Positions 36,378 to 51,441 are shown, counted from the first letter of the stretch. The stretch: DNA of 64,000 nt from Dasyornis broadbenti (GCA_013397935.1 VZRN01005892.1:466311-530310), one strand, 5' to 3'. Notes: generated by a model not told the origin, from the sequence alone. Translations and numbers: made by a program.

Positions 36378-36417
36378 AAGGTGCCTTCCAGTCCAAATCA
36401 GTCTGTAATTCTATGAT
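36378..36417 (+). mobile_element. CR1 3'-terminal tip
   Basis: AAGGTGCCTTCCAGTCCAAA followed by TCAGTCTGTAATTCTATGAT is a diverged plus-oriented CR1 terminus ending in an ATTCTATG octamer. Only the last 40 or so bases survive, consistent with extreme 5' truncation. Confidence 0.8.
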
Positions 36418-39400
36418 CAAAGTTAAAATGGTTCTGCTCAGTCAATTTTATATCTACAGAATAATTGTGCTGCTGTATGTATTTCTAGAATGTGCTAAGA
36501 CTTTACATATGTTTCATAGTCCAGTAAAAAAAGCGTCACTTGGTGATGACTTAAATAATTTAATCTGCAGATTTCATAAATCTTTATTAATGCTATTACT
36601 TTGCAACTTCTTTCCCTGACTGTGCCAGTCAAAACTAAAAATAGGGCAAACAGGACTTGCAGATTTCAAGCTGCAAGTCGTTCAGGAGTTAATGCACATA
36701 ATTGATGAATAAATGGGAAAAGCATACATCTGATAAATAATATATGCATAGAAATGGTAGCCTGCCTACAAAGAACCATGAAACAGAACTGAATGAGCAA
36801 CAAAATTGGAAATATATTCAGCGTTGCTTCAATTATTTTTGCAAGCATCCGAGATCAATAAGGGTATAAACTAGAGATTACAGCGTTACATCAGCATTAA
36901 TAGAATGCCCTTCACTTTATGTTTAAAAGCAGTTACCATATGGTTACTTCTGAGTCCTGCTGTGACTCTGGTGTTCATGGAGCATATGTTTCTGCTTCTT
37001 ATCTGCTTTGGTTGAAGCGTGCAGCAAGTCAAACTGGTTTCCCTAGCAGCTGGATCTCTATCCCTGGTATCCCAGCAGGGCAGCCTGCCCAGGGATCATT
37101 GTGTCACTTGATGGGAGCTTCTTGGCTCTGTACAGTTTACTTTGGTGTGAGCACTCTTCTGAGTATCTGAGTGTTCCTACATCTGGTGAGGAGACTGCTG
37201 AAGTGTCTTTTGCGTGGATGCATTGCTCTGTTCCTCTGTCCTTGTGGCCCTCACGCAGTTTTCCTTTTAGTGACCTTTTTCCAGCTGTCCTGGCCAAGGG
37301 ATAGGTGTACTAGCTCGTTTCAGGGTTCATTATCACTGCCCCAAGCATCAATTAGCAGTGAAATAAGAGCATGGTGGTAGTAGTGGGATAACAGCACTTT
37401 CACACAATGAATCATTTTCATCAGCCCTCAGGGAGATGAGGAATTGTCTCCAAAATGCTTCAGCCATAAACTCAGAGAGATGGAATCACTGTTCTCCATC
37501 GCTGCAGCAGGTTCTGCAGTAAGGAAATCACCTGCTCAGCCTGTGCTGCTTCATCTGGAGCAGTTAATCAGGAGTGTGCTGCCGAGGCCCTGCGTAAAGC
37601 AGAAAACCAGAAACCCCTCTGACAAACCCAGCCTCAAAAGAAAGAGCAGGGCTACAGAGCTGCAGCTTTATTTTCCAAATGAAAGAGAAGAGCCCTGTAG
37701 TTAAATTTCTGCATTTGAAGTAGTATTGGATGTGAAAGCTTATGCAGACGAGTACAGGAGGAGCCCGACTGACTGTCAGCTTTCATTTCTCAGTCAAAGG
37801 ATGTTTCTCTATTCATGCAGTGTGGATCAGAGTGGCTGCCACCCGGGGGGCTGCTCCACATCAGCCTGGGTATTCCTGGCAGTGGGAGGGAGGGCTGTGC
37901 AGGACTGCTCTGGCTCAGCACGCGATGTGGGATGGTGCCAACCACTCTCGTGGGGGGAGCCTCTCAGTAACCACACAGTAAAAATGGAAGAACCTGAGTG
38001 TAATCACCTGAAAGTTACAATGCAGGACACAGAAAGTGTGAGTTCTGTTGGATGATGCTTTGGGTCATGCTTGCTCTGTGGCAGACCAGCAGGAGTGGTT
38101 GGTTCTAGGGCTGAATGAACGTTTCAAGGTGGATGGGTTTCACCATTTTTGGCGCTTTTCTGCACATCCCGAGTCGCTGTTTCTCAGCGTCCCCTTTTCT
38201 TGTCTGTACAGCAGGGACTTATACCTTGCTTTTCCATCCCTTGTCTCTTGTGTCTGTCCATATTGCACACTGATTGTGGCTGATGGGGTCTCTTGGCAGT
38301 GTGTACAAATCCTACCTGATCTCCAGGAGCACTGATAAAAGGGCTAATCAGACCCATCTCTACGTATACAGTTGAGGCTGTGATCATGTGGATTATCCTA
38401 TGAGAGTCTGTTTTCTATGAAGAAACTGTCTTAGTAAAAACAGGCAAACAAACCCCTGCAAAAAGATGATGTTCCAGAATGTAAATGTTGTTACTTATCA
38501 ATTTTGGTTCTTTTTCAGCAGACCTTGCAGGGAGTTCCCAAAAGCTGTCAACATAAATATGGTTATGGACTGACAGCCAACTCAAATTCCCCCCAAACCA
38601 TAGAATAAATTAATTCTCTTTCAATCCTTCTGGAACACAGTAAGGTGGTAAACAGAAGGAAACTGGATCCCATATGCTACTCTGTGGTGTTTTGTTTGTC
38701 TGGTTTTGTTCTTTCTTACGAAAAAAGGTACCTCCTAGCTGTATGTACTAACAAGTTTAAAAAAGAAAAAAAGAATTATTCCCAATGTACTTCAATCAGA
38801 TACGAGACCAGGGATTAAGAGGAGCTTTAGTCTCAGCTCATTAATTATGCAGGCTAAGGATGCACAAGCAGTGGTTTTTTGTATCTTACCTTCCCTGTGC
38901 TGTGGAGTGAGAGAGCCCCGAGCTACTGTATGTAGTAGGTATGGCAGACATTCTTTCATGTTTGTAACATACATAGAAATCTTGGACAAATTGTACCTCA
39001 GAAATGCCAAGTATCTTAGAATATTTCAATGAAAAATCAAATTCATTGAAATTGTTCCTGTGATTTGGAAGGTGATGGTCTTGATTATAAGGAGAGATGC
39101 GTACGGTGTTCACAGAATGCAGGTTACTAAACTATGTCAGTCCTTTGTTTCTTGCCAAGAATTTAGAGCTAAACGTGGGCATGTTTAAAAATTAAAAATC
39201 CATCAATGAATCAGCAGTGATAAAATATTTAGCAGATGTATTGTGGCGTACAGCTCATTCAGACGAATGCAATGAATGTGCTGCCCATTTTTTGGTTTTA
39301 TATTCGCTGCTGAGGATGTCAGGGAAGCCCTATGCCAGGCTGGTCCTGCCCCAGCACCTGTGGGGCAGGAACCAAGCCAGGCTCTGGCTCCAGGCCCGTT

Positions 39401-42400
39401 CCCATGTGTAAAGAGCAGCCCCTGCTCCTTTCCTGGTTCCAGTAATGCTCTTTCCCTTTTCACAGCAGGAAAAGCAGCTCAGCGCAATAAACCTCATCCC
39501 CATGCCCCTAAGGCAGTGGCCCCTGGTGACCCAGCACAGAGGCTGGGTGGCTCTGCTGCTGAGGTGTGGGAGGAAGAGGCAGCATGACCCAGGGAAGGGG
39601 GTTAATGCAGCTTTCCCAGGCTGGTTGAGATGGTCGGGCTGCTCAAGGTGTCACCCTACCTGGAGCTGCCCCTGATTGTTTCTTACCCTCTGCTTTTGCA
39701 GTGAAGAGTCATGTTCTGCTGCAAACCAGCATGTAGTTACTTGATCTGTAACAGGGGATAAAAGGATGAGATATAGAGCAATAAAATAGTAAATACTATA
39801 TGTAGATTAAAATGATAGTAAAAAAAATAGGTATAGTAATAATGTATTCCTGTGTAGCATTAGAAATTTTCCATAATTACTAACCTGTTTTGTGACTAGT
39901 CAGGAAAATTAAGTATGGAATCTCTCTCACTGACAAGTTACCAGCTGCCTAATTAATAATTGCAGGAAAATTTTGTGATGGGCCACATTCAAAAATTCTT
40001 TTGTGTTTTTTGCAAGTCACAGTGCAAGTGGGCTTTGATTACCCTGAGCATGTCAGTCCTGGCAGTCCCAACAAGTTCCCTGGAAAGCGTTAGCCTTTCC
40101 CTAAGACTGGGCTTTGCCTCGTAAGCTCTCGGGGAGTTGTCGTGCAGCCTGTTGGCTGGAGCTGTCAGGATGCCCCGGTTTACTTGGGTATCAATTGGCT
40201 CTATCCAGGCACCATCTGCTTGAAACCTGCTGCTGCAAGGGGAAGTTTGCACTTGAAACGGGGCTAGAGCAGATCAGCACATTGCTGTGCATCTTGATTA
40301 TTAAATTCTTGGGAATCAGGAGGAAAAGTGGCAGGGTATTTTATCTTTGGATATAAAATTGCAAGTAGATTAACACTAGATTAATAATCTGGGAAGAAAA
40401 AAGAGCATGTGCGGGTTAAAATACCGTACCACTTTTTCTCAGCACCCAAAAATATTTGTCTTTTATAATATGCTATAATAATTAACAAGGACCTATCTGA
40501 GATTGAAAGACTGTCTTCTAGGATATGCTGACTGATGTGAATTAGCCAGAAGCAGCGAGATGAATCGTGCAGCTAGCCCAATTAATCTTCTTTACTTTTT
40601 TGCTGCAGTGGTTTAAAATAAAACCCCCCAAACTTTCCCATGATCTTTAAGAAAAATGCTCCCACATCAGAGACTTCAGAAGGAAAACTCTTATTGTAAG
40701 CTCACAGCAGGGCATCAACTCCCAGCAAGCCAGAAGGATAATACTATGGGCAAATTGAGCAAATGTCCTTGCCTCTCCAATCAGCCAGTATTTGAAGGGT
40801 ATTATCCTTGCTAAACTTGTCATCCACTTTAAATGGAAGTTGGACTGCAAATGTACATACTCTGCTTAGCGTGACTTTTGAAGAGTTGCCTCTGCAGTTT
40901 AGAGGTTGGATTTAATTCTTAAAGACCTAACTTTGCTGCAGCTTTATTTAATCTCTGTTTATTTGCTTTGCCATTCTCTGCTTTATAATCCAGGCAGTGT
41001 GAAAGGAAACTACTAATGAATAGGTAAAGTAAACAAGAAACATCTAGGAGGGCAAAAAAAAGTTGAAAAACTGAATATCTAATCAGATTCAGGACATTTC
41101 TTTCTTGAACTGATCAGAAAATAACTGTTGTTACTGTATTTTGAGGAGCAGGAATAACCTTTTTGACATGGAATAGAGTGGGTGATGTGCTGGAATATTT
41201 AGTGAAATTGTGGGTCATCCTCTCTAGCCAGTACATTCCCCATAATTAAAGCTTGAATTGTGAAAACTTCTGCTGTCAGTTGCCCATTTGACTCCTCTAT
41301 TTTGTCCTATTATAGTCATTTCAAAGCTGGATAAGCTCAAATATTTTTTAGTCTCATAAATACCATTGCTTCCTCATCCAGAGACTTCATTACCTAAATC
41401 TCTTTCAACCATTAAATAGGAACTGCAGCCTTCAACAGGCTTAGCCAAGTCAACTGACACAGCATAAGAGGCACATTTCCCCCTGTTAATATGTATATAA
41501 TAAATCTGTCTCTACATATGTAAATATATACGTCATGTGCGTGATGTGAGTGGAGGAAGAACGTGTAGGGGGTGTGTGTGCAGACTGCTGAGACAGTCTG
41601 ACCCTTTGATGTAGTTGCTGTAACAAACCAGGAGATTACTTCCCCTTTATTTCACCAATTGTTTCTTTCATTTCACCAATCTCTAGCCATTTGCCTGAAA
41701 CACAGGTGGAGATGGCTTCTAAAAAGTAAACCCATAACACAGAGCCTGCTGTCGGTGCAGGGCTGGCAGCGGTGATGGTGGCTCCTCATGGCTGATTTTG
41801 CATCTCTATACTCTCTGCTCCATTTCTCTCCTAGCAAAACACATACATATTTGATGGGTTTGCATCAGGAATTCATCCCTTCTGCTCCGGTATGTGTCAA
41901 AGGCTGGCAGCTGGGGATTTCCATCGATGGCAGATCTTCCCACCTAACTGTGCATCACAGATCAGCAGTTTAGCACGTCAGGGAGGTATTATGATTTAAA
42001 ACTGTGGCTTTATGAACCAGAAAGCCTCCCATATCTGAACCAGAGGTGATTTAGTAAATTACACAGTATACAGAGCTCCTCAATTTCAAAGAATGAGATT
42101 CTCTGAAAGAACTGACTTAGAATGAGCTAAAGAAATTTAGCTGTTTAATTACTCAGCTTCATACCTAAAAACATGTCACTCTGGCTTTTGAATGTGCTGC
42201 CTTTAGCAAGATGAATAGGATGAAAGCTCAAAGCTTTCAGAGGCTCCTGGAAGTGGAGCAAGTAGTTAACTGTGCTCTGTTCTCCTTAAGATCTAAAGGA
42301 AAGCAGTATCACAGCTTGGAATAGCGATGGTGATATTTTGCCTTCCTACAGCATCAGGTTTGATTTCTCTTTACTTTGTGTTCCATGTCATGGAATCCTC

Positions 42401-45400
42401 AGGAAGGATGTGGGCTGTTACACAGCTGTTGAACTTCATTTTGGAAATGGTCCTGTATCACTCTGGGAATTTCCAAGAGCGAATGGAGAGCTAAGTAAAG
42501 GCAAAAGAAACCAAACAATTGCTGGAATACATTCTCTAAAATCTGATGTAGCAGTTCTATAGAATTAAGGTACCAGTAGAATGTCTTTGCCTAGTCTTTC
42601 TTATCAAAAAGTAAAATAAATGTTAAAAACATGAGCATTCCCTCCCTGGTGGGATGTGACTTAGTCTCCTACTGAAAGATCTCTGACAGAGCTCATGTAT
42701 TAGTGAGTTTTTTTCGGTCACTCTTTATACATGAGGTAATTAATAATTCGGATGTTTTCAAACAGAACCGTGACTAAAATCAACTCTGACACAAATTACT
42801 GCCTGGACTCTGCCTATCAGGAGATGAGCTTTCCTTGCAACTATGATACTTAGCTTCGGCAAGGTTGTCTCTGGTGATTCAGATGATCATAATGATCCTA
42901 ATTTCCAAATACATTTCCATGTTCTAAACGAGGAGGTTCTTCTTCAGCATTTTAAAATCTTTGGATTTATGCAGTGAGAAGTAACGAGGGATAGAAGGAA
43001 TTAAGGGGAAATGCTTGAGAAATGTCCTATCTTTTGAGAAACAATCATTTAATATTTCCAGGTGTCTCAGCAACAGACATGGAATGTTAATTTTCTTCTC
43101 TGGGATTTGGGAATTAGTGCTTTGTGGAGATTTTGAAAGATAATCTAACCTGACTGAAGTGTGGTCCAGTGCATTGGTTGTGATAAATTCCCAAAGCGGC
43201 TAAAGGGGAAGTCCAGTTTTGAAAATGTACAAACAGTGAACAAAGGAATCATGTCTAAATCCTGCACAATGTATGTTTTTCTTCTGTTCAGAGAGGAGGA
43301 GTCCAGTGCTACTGTGGGAATCACATCAGACTTGACACCCATAATGAGGGCTTTTTCCCATTAGTTTAATCTAATTTAAAAGGAAGGGACAGGAAAAAAA
43401 ACCCACGGCAATATCATAAATGCAGTATTTTTCATATCTCCTGCTGTAAACTGAGCCCTATGGCTAAATACAGTGTATGTGGAAGGTAGTGCTGAGGAGC
43501 TGGAGTTTCCACCTTTTTGTGCACCAGCTCTGCTGCTGGAGTGGTCTGTCAGTCTGGCTCCTGTGCATGAGGACAGTGTCAAGCAGATGCCATAGCACGG
43601 GTCACTAATTTCTCAGTTTCTCCCTGTCTGAGCAAGGCAGATGCATTTCAGATTGTGAATGACCATTTCCAGACCTCTATCAATATCTGTTAATAAAAGT
43701 AGTGATATTTTTATGTGAAACCAATGGCTCCCTAAAGCAACAGACAATAGGAGCTATTTACTGTGGTGTGTCTGACACGTTAACTGTATTGAGCCTTGTG
43801 AAAATACAGCCCAAGGGCAGTGCTGGAGTCCTACTGACCTAGAAATTGTAGCAGCTCTCCTGTGACAAAGTCAGAAAGTACAGCGCTGCACAGCAAAGGG
43901 CTTTGGGGTTTTAAAATAAAAAGTAATTGAAACAGACTTGCCCTCAGATGACCCGGCTCACCATGTGTTTAGGAGTCCCTGTTGCTCCATGAGATAACAC
44001 TTCCAGCCTCTGACTGGGGATGGAGAGAGGGAAGTTTGCAGCCGAGGCAAACTCTGCTCTCTAGGAAACGTTTTCAGTTGCTCTGCTGTTCATTCCTGTG
44101 ACAAAGGGATGTATTAATCGGGTGACAGAATTTCACAGTTGGTGCTGGTTGGAACAGGCTCGATGTAATACAATTACTGCCATTCAGACAATCTTAAGGA
44201 CTTTATGAAGATACTGAATTCAGCTGCTGCATGCGCTGGCTGAAATACAGGTGCAGCCAGTATTTCTTCTGAAATAATGGAGGACACCTCATCCGGTGTG
44301 TGTGAGCTGCAGAGGAAGAGAGGAAGGGGTAGCATTGTGAAGGGGAGAGAAGTGGGGATTAGTGTCTGTTTGCCTGGCATTTTTCTCACTTACAGGATGG
44401 GTGATAATTTTATCATATTCTGTGAGACCACTGACAATCCAGTCCGCAAGGAAAAGAAAAGAAGAAAGTCTGATAACCCAAATCGTTATTTCTGAAGAAA
44501 TTCAGCACTGTGCACCTTGTTAGGGTGCTTTGTACAGAATGCAGTCCCTCAGACTGTGTTTTCTTAACAAGGTCTACATAGGTACACTATAGCTGTTATT
44601 ATTGCTATAACTGTTGCATTTATGATCTCCAAACAAACACCAGAAACACACAGCATAGTATGGAAAACGAGTTTGTAAAATGAAGTGGATTTTGAAAAAT
44701 CTCAGTTAAAGAAGAGCTTGGTCTTTGGAATAAGACTGTTGAAAAGAAATTTTCCAGGCAAAGTGTTGATGCTGGATGGCCTACTGGGAAATTAAAAGTT
44801 GTCTACCTGGTCAGGAATGAACCAACAGGAAAAAGAGTTAGTGCAGAGAATACTGTGGGAGGCATTCTCACTGTCACAGTGCTTAAGCAGTTGAACAGCA
44901 AATGCAAGACGCACAATTACAGAGCTCTTAGCACAGTGCAAAGTTGGGCTTTGTAGTTGGCCTTTTACAGTTGGCAAAACAGTGCTCATTCCTCCTTTGT
45001 AAAAATCTCTGTAAGAGTCAGTGCTATACTGTAAGAAGTATAAAAATGATGGGTGGCTGAGGCAGGATCTCTTTCTCATTTCTTGCATGGAACATGGGAA
45101 CTCCACCTAATAAAACTTGTATTTCTTTTGGATGATGTATAATTTTTCTTTGAAACAAGGTAACCTTACTTAGATCCATGTAACCTGAATACATGATCCC
45201 TCCAAACCCTCTGGATGACATCCCAGAACATTTTATCTTTTACTGTTGCAAGAAAAGACTTTCTTGTTGCTTTCATTGAAGATAATACTTGTACTGCAAC
45301 AGTTTGGGAGTATTCATTTGATGGAGTCTATGTTTACATGAGAGACCTTTGTTAATTTAGTTCACAGCAGCTATAAAAGTGAGCTCTTGCTGAATGCATA

Positions 45401-46786
45401 ATGCTTTCACTTGGAAAAAAAAAACACCGGGATCCAGGAGCAACACTTGGTTTTATATAAGCAGGGCATTCCCTCTGAGCATCTCAGGTGCCAGAAGTGG
45501 CTGTCAGGCTCCATACGTTCTGGGGTAGTTTTCAGGATAAAATTAACTTCCATGTTTCTGTGCATTCGCAATGAGCTCCAGTGACAAATAGTTCCCTGTG
45601 ACATTTAAGCAGGTTTGTTGTCCTTTATAGTCAGATTCTTGGCTAAGAGCAAATAACTCAGTGTGCTGCCATGGGGGTCTGTTGCTTCTAGAGTGTGTGA
45701 ATTTAAACTTGTGTTAAAAAAATTAGAGGAATCAGTTAATATTCAAAATTATTGTGTCAGTCTTTTCGCTGTAGACTGATGAAAGCACAGCCTTGACAGC
45801 CTTAGGTCTGAGTTTGAAAACTTACAAGTGTTCCTGGGGAGGAAATTGTTATTGCTGGAGGCTTTTTTAATATCTCTCTACTGCTTGTGGGTCAGCTCCA
45901 TCCTCCAAAGTCCCAGGATTCAACACTGAGCTGAAAAACTCCCACTTGCATACCACCTTGGGATTGCAAAAAGGAAGCGCTGGAGCTCTCTGGCAGTTGT
46001 ATTTTATAAATATTGCACCGGGGTCAACCGTAGGCAAACACGTTGTAAAATATATGGCAAAGATTTAGAGATTTCCTGGCAATAATTTTGACATGTTCTG
46101 TTTTATTAGTCTTCAAGCAGTTATTTCTCAAGAGGTTGCTTCATTCATGCAGTACTAGTTTTCCGTGGATACAGATTTAATTACGCAAGGACAGAGTAGG
46201 AAAGTTGTGTGCAACTTGCTCTTAGGAATTAGTTTTCCTCCAAAATCCCATTATAATCCTGTTTTCCTGCTCTGAGGCTTTACATACTCCATTTAGTTTG
46301 TGTACAAAGACTTACCGATGTGGATGGTTAGGAGAATGCATCAGTAGGTTTGTTCTTTTTTTCAGTTCACGTTCATTGAGGCCTAGGAGTTCAACAAAAA
46401 CATGGTTTGCCCTTTTGGATTTATTTGAAATAGGAATAAACTACTCAGCTTCAGAACAGGAGGAAATACAAGTCAGTATTTTGGCCCTTTAATGATACGA
46501 AAGCTGATTCAGATGATTGTTTCTTGTGGGGAGGAGTGGTTGTCATCTCAAACTTTTGAGGCTGTTCTTGATGTGTGTTTAAGTGGCTTATGAGACCCTG
46601 CAATTGAAATTAAACTGAAGTATGGCACAAGGCAGTGTCTGCACTGGGAGCTACTTAAGCAGAAATTACTTTGGGATTTGGGGGGCAAGATGCTCATTCA
46701 GGAGCCAGATTTTCATTGCTGATCGTCACTTGTGGGAGTTTGAGTCCCCATGTCCATCAGTCTCATCTTCAGATTTGAAACATTGA
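36418..46786. other. Long unique noncoding stretch
   Basis: About 10 kb with no gene, CR1 or SINE recognised. ORFs are short and without known domains. An 86-codon + ORF at 37444-37704 has basic composition but no splice support. Local AT-rich simple sequence occurs near 39770-39860 and 41490-41535. Confidence 0.55.
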
Positions 46787-46819
46787 GCATCCTGAATTGG
46801 AAGGGATCGCGTCCAGCTT
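46787..46819 (-). mobile_element. Probable CR1/SINE tail fragment
   Basis: GCATCCTGAATTGGAAGGGA followed by TCGCGTCCAGCTT resembles the reversed CR1-type tail (CTGAGTTGGAAGGGA...GTCCAGCT) with an internal loss. It lies 25 bases before a second, clearer tail fragment. Very short, so uncertain. Confidence 0.4.
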
Positions 46820-46843
46820 GGGGGAGATGGTTTATTGTTTTGG

Positions 46844-46887
46844 TCACAGAATATTCTGAATTGGCAGGGACCCACAGGGATCATTGA
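46844..46887 (-). mobile_element. CR1-X-like 3' tail fragment
   Basis: TCACAGAATATTCTGAATTG followed by GCAGGGACCCACAGGGATCA matches the reversed 3' end seen in the CR1 at 11253 and in both SINEs. It then stops. It may be a severely truncated LINE or SINE insertion; without more body the two cannot be separated. Confidence 0.75.
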
Positions 46888-49800
46888 TTTGTGCTCGTGC
46901 AGACTGTTTATACTGATGAATAAGTGAACTTAGCCATGGTGCTGCCAATTGTCCATGCCCCCTGTCACCCAAGTCCTGAGGCAGCTCATCCCTCTACTGT
47001 GCTGCAGCAGCATCCACCAAGGACCGGCTTTTCTTGGCTCCCTTCATCCTACACTGTCCTCTAGGCGCTACCTCAGCACATCTTGAAGCCTCAGGTGCCC
47101 CTTGATGCCCTTTATGCCACAACCTGGGGTACGAAACACGCATCCCAATAATTTCTGCCGTGAAACTTCCCAGCTGCAATGTGGTTGCTGCCTTATTTCA
47201 GGCACTTAACGGCCAGCGAACGATTCCTGCTCCTGTTTTATTTAGCTGTAGTCAAGGAGACTAGAAAGATTGCGATGTGATTCATGAGCAGAGATAAAGC
47301 TGGCAGGGTCTGGTTTTTCCTTGTCCCCAGGGAAACAGAAAGCAGCTTTAAGTGAATGGGCAATTTCTGCTCAAGGTGGAAGTTCATTGGTACTTAAAAA
47401 TGCAGCATCGCAGGTGCTGGGTCCTGCCCCTCAATCCTGGGTCGCAGTCAGGGCTTTCCCTGTGGCCCTTTGCAGAGCAGCCATTGTCACAGCTTTTCCC
47501 AAATTGTGATCTGTCAAGACAGGCTCACACAGTTTTGGGCTCTTGGCAGTGATTTCTACAAGCAGTCCACGACAAGCTGGGATTGGAAGAGCCCAAAATA
47601 GAAATAGGAGCTGATTGCTTTTAGCCTGTGCAGGCGATGTCAGGGAAATCTCACCTCTGTTTCCTTGCCTAGTGTCAGTGTGCTCTCTTGCCAGCTGCCT
47701 AGGAATTCCTGGGAGTAAGGACTTTGCGTGATGGACTGAACTTGGCAGAGGCTCCCAAATCCTCACTGTCCTTTCTGAAATGAGAGCGCTGCACTTTCAG
47801 TTTGTCTGTGTCAAACATCATTTTTAACTCTGGTAAAACAGAGGAGATTCTGGTTCGTTCACAGTCTATTGTTTTGAGGGGATGAAAGCCACTTCCACGC
47901 CTTCCTTCCTCCCACAAGTTAGGAAAAGCATCAAACAAACTGCTTGAGGTGTGCCAGGCCCTTAGAAGGCAAAAGTGCTTGCTGGTGGCAGAGGTTTGAG
48001 CAGATCCCTGGGCTGAGCTGAGCTGGGTTAGTAAGCCTGACTTGGTGTCTATAGGCTGACTGCCCTGTCAGCAGGCTGCTGGGGGCTGTTCATCATTCCA
48101 AGGTTCTTGCTTTTGATGTGCGGGGGCTGGATGCTTTTCCCTGGTGCAGCCTGATGAGTTCTGTGCGCCGTGTGAAACTGAAAGTGTGTGCTGCCTGCTG
48201 GCCCAGCGACTCCCCCGAGGAGCCTGAGGCTTTGCTGGGCAACTGGCGGGCCAGTGCCTGCTCCTCGGATGTTTCCAGTTTCATTTCTGCATGAACAGCC
48301 TTCCTGAATAATGATTTACTTTTGAATTACAGGAACAGGCTCCAGAATCCAAGAAGTACTATAGAGAGAAGTGGGATTGCTGGGAATTAACCAAGCATGT
48401 GCAGTCAAGTGTATTTTTCTTCCTAGTAGCGTTTTTAAATTATGCCACTACTTAGGAAATTTAATGTTTGTGAGAACTACCAAGCTTGGAATCTGGAGGC
48501 TGCATTGAAACGTGCAGCAATGTTCTCTTCACCTTCACTGACCTTGCTGTGGAGCCAAGGACTTAGAGTTGGGTGCTCTTCACTTCTTACCCTTTTATCT
48601 GTATTTATTGGGAGGTGCACAGTTATACATTAAGAACTGAGTTTATCTTCAGTTTATCTTATTAGCTACAGTCAATAGCTGTATCTCTGTTGTTCTGTTT
48701 TCTCCATTAAAACTCCTGTCATTTATTTTGTGAGAATGGAAATTGTAACTTCATTGTCATATTCCTTTAGTCGAACTAAGTCATCTGGTTTCTTACATAT
48801 TGGTAACTGCCTTTTTGGTATAGCAATACTGTGATAATTTTTTTTGAACATGGACAAAGAGGTCTGATAGTTACTTTTATTATCAAGAAAGCAGACTCCA
48901 TTTCGAATTTCAGGGTGGTAATTTCCTCAGGTATTTCACTGCTGCATAACTTTAGGAACTTTCTGTGATTCTAGATGGAATCGCTTTTAATGAGAAATTA
49001 ATTCATCTTTCTTTAAACCTTAGCAGTGTAGACATATGCAGCTGAACTGACTGCCTTAGGGCTCCTTTTATAGTTAAAGAACAGAAATAAGCATTTTTAG
49101 GATGTGATTCACCTGAACTATTTTAGGTACACACCGTTGGATGATCTCAGTGTGCTGTGGCAGTGCTGTTTCTCCCCTTTGATGGCAAAAGGAGTTTTAG
49201 CTGGCCCTGGCTTCCAGCATGATCATATCTTCTTCAAATAATCATTCCTTCAGTGTCCACCCTGTGTCCTAGATAGATTTGCGTTATGTGCAAAGGTGAT
49301 CTTTTTTCAAGCTAATTTTTCAACTAATACAGCCTTCAAGCATCCTGGGCATGCTTTGAAGGTGCAACAAGGTTTGTGCAATTTTTAAAATTTGATACTT
49401 TTAATTTTCTGCTTTTTACACTCATAATTCCTTCATCAGTAGAATTATAGAACAACTCAGCCTGCCTTGTATGACTGAACCCTGCAAGTTCCTTCAAACC
49501 GTTGAAATTCTAGAGTGGGATTGCCTTGGAAACAGCAACTAGAGAATGGTGTGTAGAAATTGCTGAAAAAAAGTAGAGAAAATGTCGTGTGGTTGAAAGA
49601 AATAATCACATCAATCAAAAATACGGGAAATAATTAAGCTTATGTGGGGCTTTTTTAGCTTTAGTGCCAGTTTTGCATAGTAACAGCTGATGGGAGGTGG
49701 GATGAAATTGTGTGTTCTCCAGGCTGTTGCAGTTTTCCTCTTTCATTAACCTGTCAGGTTCTCCTCAAGTAAATAATATATTTTTAATAGAGCTGCCCAG

Positions 49801-51441
49801 CTGCTTGCCTGGAGGCTGGGCCACCAGGCTCCCATTCTTTTCTAAGCAGACCTGAAGATGCACCTCCAAGCCTGAAACACTGTACTTGGTCCAAGGAGGT
49901 GGCCCAACGACTGTATTGCAAAGTTTAGGGTTTGGGGTTTTTAAAGCCATATCTCATGCAGCTATTTGTTTCTTTGTAGCAGTGAGCAGCAGTGCAGCTA
50001 GAAATGATAGCCTTCAAACTTTGCCCTCTAAAGCCCAGTGAAGAGGGTATAAGGATGGAGAATAACTCAAGTATTTGGTTTGGCTTTAAAAATCTGCATA
50101 TCTTAATGATGATACTGTAAAATGGAACGAATTACGATAAGAAAATGTCTCCTATGCATGAATGCTCAAGGAAAAAATGGCTTGCTTTTGATCTGTTGTT
50201 TTCCTAGCTGGACTGACAGCTGGCTAGAATTATGGGAGGGGCTGCATTGCCACTCTTCATTTCCTTCATCTGGAACATGCATAGACTTGTTTATACAGGA
50301 CCATCTTTCTTCTTCAAACACAGTGGATATTTCTGCTCCACAGAGGGATGGTTCACTGTTACATCCCAAAAGCTATAAATATGCTACAGTCTGCAGCATA
50401 TTGGCTCAAGCCTTGATTTAGTTGCTGGTGAGCAAGTCAGTCATCCATAAAGTCCACATGAGACACTGGGTAACTGGCCCGTGTTCTGAATGTGATGGGG
50501 AAAGAAATTAAATTGTGATATTAATATATATATTATGTATAATGTGCGATATTTGTATTTGTTATGGGCTCAGCTGCCTTTGGTGGAGCAAGGAAAGGCT
50601 GTACCTTACCTCACACCCACCAGGTGCCTGTGAGAGAGCCTGTGTCACTGCTGGGACAAACCTGCTTCTTCCAGCAGCTTCCTGGGGGTGTAACTGCCAA
50701 GAAGCTACTATTGGGTTTGCTGAAGATTTGATCCTTATCTCATATTTGGACTGACCTTTGCTGTTGCATATTAGGAACAGAATTAGTTTTAGTCCAGCTG
50801 CATCCACTCAGGACAAAAGTCATGCTCTCCTTAGCCTGTAATCACACACACATTGCTTCTGCTGCCCCTCTGCATTTTAACATGCAGGCAAGCTTATGGA
50901 GCTCAGTGGGTTTAGTGAAGAGGTCAATCCTAAACCAGAAAGCCTGTTTTTGTTTTCATTTCCTGGCTCAAGCACAAATCTCAGTGACTTCTGGATGGCA
51001 TGGAGCAGTATCCATTCTCTCTTCTCTATTTAAAATTAACAGCTCCACACTATCGGCTTAATATAGTTCAGTTTTTATCACTGCACAATCCCAGAATGTC
51101 TTTGGGTGTTGTCAGCCACGAACACAGGAAATAATCCCTCATTAGGCTGAATTATCTAGACACAGCACAGGCTAGTGAGGCCAGTGCAAATAGTTTTGCA
51201 TTGACAAGGGCTTCCTGTTTAGTACAAGAAAGTTAAGGCACCCGAGGTGAAACGGCAGCAGCAGATTCAAATTTCATCTCAACGGGTGCAGGGAGGCGAC
51301 ATAAAACTCCCAATCCAACACAAATAAAACACCGGCTTTTGGCCACTGGTAAGACTTTCTCGTCAGAAAGGATTCCAGTAAGTCACTGTGCACATGGCAC
51401 ATGATATTTTCAGCCTATTGTGGTTTTTGAGAGGGAAAAAT
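46888..51441. other. Unique noncoding stretch
   Basis: No recognised gene. A short CpG-richer patch lies at about 48110-48280, opposite a 63-codon minus ORF without known domain. A possible CR1 terminal tip (TAGAATTATAGAACAACTCAG) lies near 49440 but is too short and diverged to call. Remaining sequence is ordinary. Confidence 0.5.

Noticed and set aside
49440..49462. CR1 terminal tip (TAGAATTATAGAACAACTCAG)
   Set aside because: Only about 21 bases match with several differences, and the following sequence does not continue the CR1 pattern.
51085..51112. CR1 terminal tip (AATCCCAGAATGTCTTTGGG)
   Set aside because: Too short, and the next bases diverge; could be chance.
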